From Zingiber officinale (lineage: Eukaryota > Streptophyta > Magnoliopsida > Zingiberales > Zingiberaceae): a stretch of DNA of 64,000 nucleotides. A program made the translations under genes and the position numbers. Location: assembly GCF_018446385.1 (NCBI RefSeq), contig NC_056004.1:5980767-6044766 (forward strand), read 5' to 3'. The notes under the pieces were generated by a model that was not told the DNA's origin, did not search any database, and saw nothing but the letters and a program-made list of their open reading frames with translations. Positions 56,292 to 64,000 of this stretch are shown here, piece by piece. Numbering within the stretch: the stretch's first letter is position 1; each line of letters opens with the position of its first letter.

Positions 56292-58124
56292 CTATGGGGT
56301 AGAGAAAATGCTCCTAGGAACCCAACACCTATTGGTGCTCCTTGGATACTCTAGGTATTCACTAGGGATTACTTCCCTAGATACCTTCCTAGTGACTTTG
56401 TTGGGCTTCTTAAAAGCCTTGGTCACATTTTCTAGGTCATTTCTAGGGATATCCTCCCTTGTGACCTTGTTGGTGACTTTCTTAGACTTCTTAGAAGCCT
56501 TAGTCATTTTTATTGCAAAAACACTCTTAGGGATGACCTCCCTAGTATTTTTGACTTGACCACTAGACCTAGGGTTTGTTCCATAACTGTATGGAACTCT
56601 ATGGTAAGAGGGAGCATCCTTCTTAGCCTTTGGTTTGTATCCCAAACCTCTATGGCCATTTGATGACCTTTGTGCTCCTAGCCCTAGGTATTGCTCATTT
56701 TGCCCTTTTAGGATATTTTCCATCCTTTTTAGGGTCTTTTCCATTTTATCAAGTCTTGACCTCAAGACTTGATTTTCTATCATTAAATCCTTAGGTTTTG
56801 GTCCATGAGCCTTTTTGATCTTGGGCATGTATCTATTTTCCTTAGTGTTCCCGCCCAAGTGTCTATCTACCTTCCTAACCTTAGGTTGGGTAGTTTTGGC
56901 ATGTAGGGCCACATGCTTTTCCTTAAATCCCTCATGCTTCCTATTCTTATGGTAAATCGCATTAAAATGATAAAAATTAGAACTATCATGTTTTTTACCA
57001 TAATGTAAAGGGGTAGGCTCAATAAAAGATACCTTCTTCTTTACCTTGGAGGCTCCCCCTTGACTAGTGCCTCCTTGAGCCTTGATCACCTTCTTCCCCT
57101 TGGGGCATTAACTTCGGTAATGCCCCTTTTGATTGCAAGAGAAGCATATAATATGCTCCTTGCTCTTCTTTGTGTTGGGGATGATCTCCTTGGGCTTCAC
57201 CTTGCCTTTTTGTGCCACTTGGCCCTTCTTCTTGGCCAATTTAGGGCACTTGCTCTTGTAGTGCCCATGTTCCCTACACTCAAAGCATATAATATGATTT
57301 TTATTATTAATTGAAATATTTATACCTTTGCTTGTAGGGGTGGCATTTTCTTTGGATCCGGAGGTAGAAGCTTCCTCTTGATCGGACCTTGATTCTCCTC
57401 CATTTGATTTTTCTTGACTTGTGGAGGTAGAATCTTCTTCCTCCTCTTTGTCTCTTGACCCGGATGTAGAAGCTTCTCCTTCTTCTTGATCCGGCGTCAC
57501 CAAGGATTGCTCCCCCTCAATCCTAGAGGTGGAGGCTTCATCATCTTGAATATGAAACAAGGAGTATGCTCCCTCCTTGTTCCCTTCGTTGCATTCCCTT
57601 GAGGATGAAGCTTCTTGGATTTCCTCTTCTTCGGAGGTTGAGCATCTCTCAACCTCGGAGTCCTCCTCTTGGTCTTGCTCCAAAGAGTCACCCTTTCTGG
57701 ATACTTCTTGCTCTTGTACAGTGGAGGGGATCTCTTCATGAAGCTTGGCCAATTTGCTCCATAATTCCTTTGCATCTTCAAATTCTCCAATTTTGCAAAG
57801 GATGGTGCTTGGCAATAAATTGACCAAAAGCTTGGTCATTTTGTCATTTGCATCGCACCTTTGGACTTGCTCCGAGCTCCATTTGCTTTTCTTGAGAAGC
57901 TTGCCCTTCGAGTTTGTTGGAGCTTCAAATCCTTCCATTAGAGCAAACCATTGCTCTATCTCCATCATAAGAAAGTTTTCGATTCTTGATTTCCAAGAAT
58001 CGAAGCTCGTGGAAGTGTATGGTGGAGCCACCCTTGTGTCAAATCCAAGTCCATCTTGGAATTGCATCTTGAAGTTGAGCTTGATAAAGTCTTGAACTTG
58101 AAGAATTTGCTCCAACTTCTTCAC
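56292..58124 (-). pseudogene. copia-type gag of the 52600 element, one in-frame stop
   Basis: Particle-forming and RNA-binding protein. Start ATG at 58124, about 60 bases after the primer site. Residues about 35-130 carry the DUF4219/UBN2-type region (WKSRIENFLM, LPSTILCKIGEFEDAKELW), followed by a long acidic Glu/Ser linker (about 135-275). A first CCHC knuckle (CFECREHGHYKSKC) is intact. A second begins CFSCNQKGHYRS but a TAA at 57108-57110 falls just before its last Cys. The same frame continues to 56292 with a heptad-like segment (LRSRLDKMEKTLKRMENIL) and basic repeats KKVT.KVTRE.IP. The stop is a single substitution-type lesion; the rest is open for about 600 codons. Confidence 0.85.
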
Positions 58125-58185
58125 CCTCTAGCTTTTCTTGTTATGCTTGACCCTTCCGGCGATGATTCCGGTGAAGAGCGGCCTC

Positions 58186-58197
58186 GCTCTGATACCA
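58186..58197 (-). promoter_or_regulatory. primer-binding site, initiator tRNA-Met
   Basis: Minus strand TGGTATCAGAGC, two bases after the 5' LTR. Confidence 0.9.
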
Positions 58198-58199
58198 CT

Positions 58200-59502
58200 T
58201 GTTAGGACCAAAAGTAGCTAGGGGGGGGGGGGGTGAATAGCTCGTCGCTTTCGCTCGTTGCTCGGCGTTGCTTGTTTCTTCAAAGATGTGCAGCGGAAAT
58301 ACAAAGAAACAATCATGCAATGCTAACACGGTTGGTTTACTTGGTATCCACCTCACAAGAGGTGACTAATCCAATGATCCACACCAACACACACACCCTC
58401 CACTAAGTAAAACTCTCCTTTATGGTAACTACCAAGGGCGGAGAAGCCCTACACAACTCAATACAAGAAGAGAGGGAAAGGATACAAGAAATACAAGCTT
58501 ACAATGAGTATAAACCCTAACCCTAGCTTCTCTTCTTGGCTTTGATCCGCCTCTTGACTTGGAGAACTTCCAAGATCCTTCAAGAACTGGCGATCTGAGC
58601 TTTGTGAATGTTGTGGAGGAGCTGGCGAGAGATCTGGAGTGAATCGGTGAAGAGATGTCGAAGGAATCGTGCGCCTGCGGCCTTTATCGACGCTAACGGT
58701 CGGATCCCGATCGATTCGAATGTTCCCAATCAATCGGGGAGGCTTTGGATCGATCCACGGATCGATCCAGAGCGCCTCTGCTCAGATAACGCTGGATCGA
58801 TCCACGGATCGATCCGGCGCTTATCGCGCGAAGCCATCGTCCCGATCTCCGATCGATTGGGACATCCGGATCGATCCACGGATCGATCCGCAGGCTCTGC
58901 TCGCTAGAAGGCTCGGATCGATCCACCGATCGATCCAGGATCGATCTCATCGATCGATCCAACACTTGGTTTTTGCCCAAAACCAAGTTCCAAGCCTCTC
59001 AAACCAACATCCGGTCAACCTTGACCTGTTGGTAAATCATGCCTAGCATCTGGTCACTCCTTTGACCTGCTAGGACTTCCCACCAAGTGTCTGGTCAATC
59101 CCTTTGACCCACTTGGACTTTTACCAGATGTCCGGTCAATCCCTTTGACCTATCCGTATTTCCTCGTGCCAAGTATCCAGTCAATCCTTTGACCTACTTG
59201 GACTTCCCAACACCAGATGTCCGATCGTCCTTGATCCATCTGGATTTTCCCTTGCCTGGCTTCACTCACCAGGACTTTCACCTAGCTTCACTCACTAGGG
59301 TTTTCCAATCTGCCTGGCTTCACTCACCAGGACTTCCATTCTACATAACATCCCAGTTAGGACTTCCCAGTCAAGTATCCGGTCAACCTTGACCTACTTG
59401 ACTCTTCTTCAATCAATTTCTTATTGTCAAACATCTAAACTCAAACCAAGACTCAGCTTGGTCAACCAGGTCAACCTTGACCTGAGGGATGTTGCACCAA
59501 CA
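58200..59502 (-). repeat. 5' LTR of the 52600-59502 element
   Basis: 1303 bp, matching 52600-53932. Missing a few bases in the palindrome field (58740-58960) and one ACAAGCTTACAAG repeat. Followed by target duplication AAGAA. Confidence 0.93.
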
Positions 59503-59507
59503 AAGAA

Positions 59508-61893
59508 GGCGTTCGATCAGCTGTAAATTGATCGAGCCGAGCTGCTGCCCATGACAACGCCGCTCTACGGGTTTACGGGTAACGAAGTGCAGCCGGTCGG
59601 ACAGATCCGATTGGCTACCTCGCTGGGAGAAGAGCCGCTCAGGAGGACTAGGACAATAAACTTCGTGGTGGTCGACTCTCCTTCGTCCTACAACGTCATT
59701 TTGGGACGACCGGCGCTCAGCGAATTCCGAGCAGTCGTCTCAACCTTCCATCAGAAGATCAAGTTCCCCGTGGAGGACAAAGTGGGAGAAGTACGGGGAG
59801 ATCAGCTAGCAGCTCGGCGGTGCTATATAGAGATGATCCGAGCAGAAGCCTGTTCCGCTCGGAAGGCGCCCCGGATCGAGGTACACGCCATAACCGAGAA
59901 ACCTCCTGCTTTAATTTATGATGAAAAGGAGGAGGTTCAGATCCATCCAACCCGATCGGAGGCCACGACTTTTATCGCCTCTGATCTGGAGGAGGAGCAG
60001 AAGGCAGAGCTGATCCAATGCCTCCAACGAAATCATGATGTCTTCGTCTGGTCGACACATGAGTTGCCCGGAATCTCGCCGAGCATAGCGCAGCATGAGT
60101 TGCATGTCCGATCGGACGCTCGGCCGATAAAGCAGAGAAAAAGAGATTTCAGTGCCGAGCAGAATGCCATCATCCGGGCGGAAGTAGAGAAACTTCTGGA
60201 GGCCGGCCACATACGCGAGGTGCAGTTCCCGAGCTGGCTGGCTAACGTAGTATTAGTCTCCAAGCCGGGCGGCAAGTGGAGAGTCTGCATCGACTTTAGG
60301 GACTTAAACAAAGCATGCCCCAAAGATTTTTATCCCCTGCCCCGGATAGATCAGCTGGTGGACTCTACGGCCGGCTGCGAGTTAATATGTATGCTCGACG
60401 CCTACCAAGGCTATCATCAAGTGCCGCTCGCCCGTGAAGATCAAGAAAAAGTCAGCTTCGTGACTGCCGACGGCACATATTGCTATAATGTGATGCCGTT
60501 CGGATTGAAGAATGTCGGGGCCACCTATCAACGCTTGATGAACAAGGTGTTCAGGGAGCAGATCGGGCGGAATTTGGAAGTCTATGTGGACGACATTCTT
60601 ATCAAATCCGTCCGAGCGGCCGATCTCTTCAAGGACATGGAAGAAACCTTCCGAACGCTACGCAAATATGGAGTCAAGCTAAATCCCCAGAAGTGCCTGT
60701 TCGGAGCAAAAGGAGGGCGTTTCTTGGGGTACATAGTGACCAAGCGGGGAATCGAGGCAAATCCCAGCAAGGTGAAAGCTCTACAAGACATGCCGCCTCC
60801 CAGAAATACAAGGGAAGTGCAGCGGTTGACCGGTCGGATAACTGCTTTGTCCAGATTCATCTCCAAAACCGCCGATCGAAGCCTACCATTCTTCAAGATC
60901 CTGCGCAAGGCTACTAAGTTCCAGTGGGATGAAGAATGTGACCGAGCATTCGGAGAATTGAAAACATATCTTAACTCTTTGCCTGTACTTGCCAAGCCGA
61001 TCGGGGGTGAGTCACTTTATATTTATCTGTCGTCAACTGACCATGCTGTAGGCTCAGCACTTGTGAGGGCGAGCGGCGAAGAGCAGCCGGTGTATTTTCT
61101 GAGCCACATTTTAAAAGATGTTGAATCTCGTTACATCGGGCTCGAGAAGTTGGCCTTTGCTTTGGTTCTAGCCGCTCGGCGCCTTCGACCATATTTCTTG
61201 GCTCACACCATCATTGTCCGGACGAACAGTCCACTAGGAAGAGTACTGTTGAATCCAGAAGCGTCCGGACGGCTCATCAAGTGGACGACAGAACTAAGTG
61301 AATTTGACATCCAATACCAGCCCCGCTTGGCGATCAAAACGCAATCCTTGGCTGATTTTGTGACCGAAGTGCAAAGGCCAGAGCCGGAAGCTATGTGGAG
61401 AATATATGTGGATGGGTCTTCCACTCGGCTCGGAAGTGGGATTGGAATATTGCTGTTCTCACCTCAAGAAGAAAAGATGCACCTATCCGTCCGACTGGAT
61501 TACAAAGCAACCAACAATGAAGCGGAGTATGAGGCCCTCATAGCTGGATTGCAGGCAGCACGGCATGTAGGAGCCGATCGGGTGACGCTTTATTCGGATT
61601 CACAGTTGGCCGCTCAGCAACTTTCTGGCACCTTTGAAATCAACAGCGTTCGGCTTAGACTCTATGCTGAGGCCTTTGAAAAACTCAAAGCTACTTTCCG
61701 AGAGGTTCTTATTCGGAAGATTCCCCGAACGGAGAACCAAGCCGCCGATGAGTTGGCCAAACTAGCAAGTTCTATAACGCCGGTCATTGTACCGAGGCCA
61801 ATTGAACAAGTATCTTTGGTGGCACACGTTGACCGGATGGAAGGCCTCATGTTTCCGGTGTTGGTTGCTACTCGGAAAGCCTATAGGTTCCAC
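59508..61893 (+). pseudogene. gypsy pol: end of protease, RT, RNase H and second (archaeal-type) RNase H
   Basis: Continues the protease frame after the insertion. A TAA at 59524-59526 breaks it 6 codons in; the rest is open from ATG 59551 to the truncation at 61893 (a further 63 codons to 62082 come from the inserted element). Residues counted from 59551: RT about 185-400 (VLVSKPGGKWRVCIDFRDLN, CPKDFYPLPRID, catalytic YVDDILIKS); first RNase H about 460-570 (LYIYLSSTDHAVG, where the usual catalytic Asp is not evident); second RNase H about 610-745 with IYVDGSSTRLG, NNEAEYEALIAGL, LYSDSQLAAQQL and ENQAADELAKLA supplying the D-E-D-D residues. Role: copying element RNA into DNA in particles. 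Integrase is absent. Confidence 0.93.
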
Positions 61894-64000
61894 TGTACAA
61901 AAATTTTGTACAAAGGTCTGAACCTTTTCCTAGCTACCATGTGTTCTTTTAAATTAAATTTTGGATCGCCTGCGGAACTTAACACGTTTGATCCAAAACT
62001 TAATCTATTTGTTCTTTTAGGTTTTGACTTGGATCTCCTGCGGAACTTAACACGTTCGACCCAAGTCTCCTTAAGTTATTAATTCCATTAAATATTAATT
62101 TCCATAAAAGGTTCCCAGTACTGACGTGGCGAGGCACATGACCTTCTTGGATATGGGAGCAACCACCACCGACTAGACAAAACCTTTAATAGAAAGCTAA
62201 TATTTAATTTCCTAAAATAACTTTAGGTTAACCAAAGAGAACAATCAAATCACAAGGAAAAGAAAGAAACAAAAGAACACAACTTCGAAAAAACATATTC
62301 GAAATACTAGAACGTAAGCCTCTTGTATTTGGTATTATTTCCATAAATAACTAGCATGATGCGGAAATAGAAATTACTAGTTATACCTTGTAGAAAAAAC
62401 CTCTTGATCTTCTACCGTATTCCTCTTCTAACCTCGGACGTTGTGTGGGCAACGATCTTCCAAGATGAAAAACCACCAACCACCTTCTTCTCCTCCAAGC
62501 AAGGTTCGGCCACAAAAGAAAAGCTTCACCAAGGAGAAAAACCAAAATACTAACCAAGCTCCAAGAGATGCTAGCTTTCTCTCCTTCTTCTTCTTCTTCT
62601 CCGAGTAGTATCCGGCCACCACAAGAACTCCAAGGGAGAGGGAGAGGTTCGGCCACCACAAGAGGAAGAGAAGGAGATGATGGCCGGCCACACCAAGGAA
62701 CAAAAGAGGGAGAGGAATAATAGATGTTGTATCTTGTGAAGGCACCCTCACCCATTCTTTTATATTCCTTGGCCTAGGCAAATTAGGAAATTTAATTACA
62801 ATAAAATTTCCTTAATTTCCTTGACATGATTTAATTGAGAAAAATTAAATAAAATTTCCCAATTTAATCTCTAATGGCCGGCCACTTCTAGAGGAAATAA
62901 ATTAGACAAGTTTTAATCAACAAATTAAAACTTCCTAATTTGTTTCCGGAAATTTTAAAAATAAAATTTCTCTTTAAAAATCTCTTCATGGTTGATAAAG
63001 GAAATTTCTATAATTTTAATTTTATCAACATGTGGATAATTTTTAAAGATAAAATAAAATAACTCATCAATCTACAAATAAGGAAAGAGATCTAATCTCT
63101 TTCTTTAATCTTTTGTAGATCTTTTACAAGAGAGATATTTTAATTTTAATTCTCTTTAAAAAATTATTTCTTCCACATAATAAAAACTAAAATTAAAATC
63201 CCTTTTTAATTTAATTTGGCCGACCCCACTAGCTTGGGTTCAAGCTAGGGCCGGCCAATAATATTCCTAGGCCGGCCCTAGCTTGGTTCCCAAGCTAGCT
63301 TGGCCGACCCCTTATTAGTGGGTATAGAAGGTGGGTATAGGTGGGTATAAAACTTCTACAAATAAGAGGCTACGATAGGGACCGAGAGGAGGAATTGGTT
63401 TGGTCTCCCGATAAAATTAAGCATCCCGTGTTCGCCCCGAACACACAACTTAATTTATCAATGATAATTCATTCCACTAGAGAATTATCATTGAACTACC
63501 GCACCAATCCCAAATTACATTTTGGGCTCCTTCTTATTATGGTGTGTTAGTCTCCTGTGTTTAAGATATCAAATGTCCACTAATTAAGTGAATTATCGAC
63601 AACTCATTTAATTAATATCTAAGTCCAAGAGTAGTACCACTCAACCTTATTATCATGTCGGACTAAGTCCACTGCAGGGTTTAACATGACAATCTTTATG
63701 AGCTCCTCTTGAGGACATTATCAACCTAGTATCTCTAGGACACAGCTTCCTTCTATAATCAACAACACACACTATAAGTGATATCATTTCCCAACTTATC
63801 GGGTTTATTGATTCAACGAACTAAATCTCACCCATTGATAAATTAAAGAAATAAATATCAAATATATGTGCTTGTTATTACATTAGGATTAAGAGCACAC
63901 ACTTCCATAATAACTTTGTTTCTTTATAAAGTCAATATAAAAGAAACGACCTCAAATGGTCCTACTCAATACACTCTGAGTGTACTAGTGTAATTATATA
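61894..64000 (-). mobile_element. LTR retrotransposon end (probably copia), running off the window
   Basis: Gypsy coding sequence stops at TTCCAC and is followed by TGTACAAAAATTTTGTACA (61894-61912), a perfect palindrome around one central A. On the minus strand this would be the ...TTTTGTACA end of an LTR. A TATA-like box with a leader is near 62760 on the minus strand, and GGCCGGCC words are common (62640-63300). The part after about 63340 is free of frames and looks like LTR or adjacent internal sequence. A repeated block CTGCGGAACTTAACACGTT occurs at 61972 and 62038. The outer border is beyond the window. Confidence 0.6.

Larger units (their letters stand above)
52600..59502 (-). mobile_element. 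complete gag-only LTR retrotransposon (TR-GAG type), 6.9 kb
   Basis: Two similar LTRs (1333 and 1303 bp) flank 4267 bp containing a gag region and about 2.3 kb of non-coding DNA, with no RT or integrase. Perfect target duplication AAGAA (52595-52599 and 59503-59507). It sits inside the protease of the gypsy element, opposite in orientation. It is the same broad family as the pile at 19.3-33.9 kb. Confidence 0.92.
50269..61893 (+). mobile_element. Ty3/gypsy retrotransposon, Tat lineage, interrupted and 3'-truncated
   Basis: Order: 5' LTR, primer site, gag, protease, [6.9 kb insertion], RT, RNase H, second RNase H, then truncation by another LTR element at 61894. No integrase or 3' LTR is visible. 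The presence of a second, separate RNase H after the first is the mark of the Tat lineage. A 1.7 kb relative lies at 12108-13797. Confidence 0.93.

Overview
This window looks like nuclear DNA of a flowering plant. The evidence is an intron-rich plant-specific NAC gene, a plant-type tRNA-Lys, a Tat-lineage Ty3/gypsy element with a second RNase H, hAT, CACTA-like and Mutator-like DNA transposons, and many nested LTR retrotransposons. The species cannot be fixed from sequence alone. A monocot is plausible, but that is only an impression from the repeat families.

Layout. Positions 1-7.6 kb hold the 3' end of an LTR element, a palindromic GGTGCTGGT/ACCAACACC-type repeat field, a TA microsatellite and a very large inverted repeat (arms about 3.36-4.54 and 6.29-7.62 kb) with an LTR in its spacer. 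From 8 to 36.5 kb three partial copies of one low-copy segment (blocks A-B-C-D) have been pushed apart by transposons. A decayed CACTA-like element lies at 10.1-15 kb; within that stretch are a gypsy fragment and a 0.55 kb terminal-inverted-repeat element with a 9 bp target duplication. An internally deleted hAT with an 8 bp target duplication sits at 17.1-18.6 kb. A trehalose-phosphate-phosphatase-like exon fragment is cut off at 19.33 kb by a 14 kb pile of LTR elements.

That pile (19.3-33.9 kb) contains three LTRs of one family in tandem, a decayed gag, two solo LTRs with 5 bp target duplications, and one complete 3.74 kb gag-only element (27511-31253, target duplication TATGG).

The genic part is 37.1-45.2 kb. 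It has tRNA-Lys(CUU), then a TATA box and a six-exon NAC-domain transcription factor gene (409 codons, all junctions GT-AG and in frame). A decayed hAT transposase follows about 1.2 kb past its stop codon.

Positions 50.27-61.89 kb are a Tat-type gypsy element (LTR, gag, protease, RT, RNase H, second RNase H). It is disabled by a gag frameshift, an in-frame stop, a 6.9 kb gag-only element inserted in the protease (target duplication AAGAA), and a further LTR element that truncates it at 61.89 kb and runs off the window.

The recurrent theme is LTR retrotransposons that carry gag but no polymerase (TR-GAG type). Two related copies share roughly 2 kb of collinear non-coding internal sequence, and their LTRs are studded with short palindromes containing ATCGAT.
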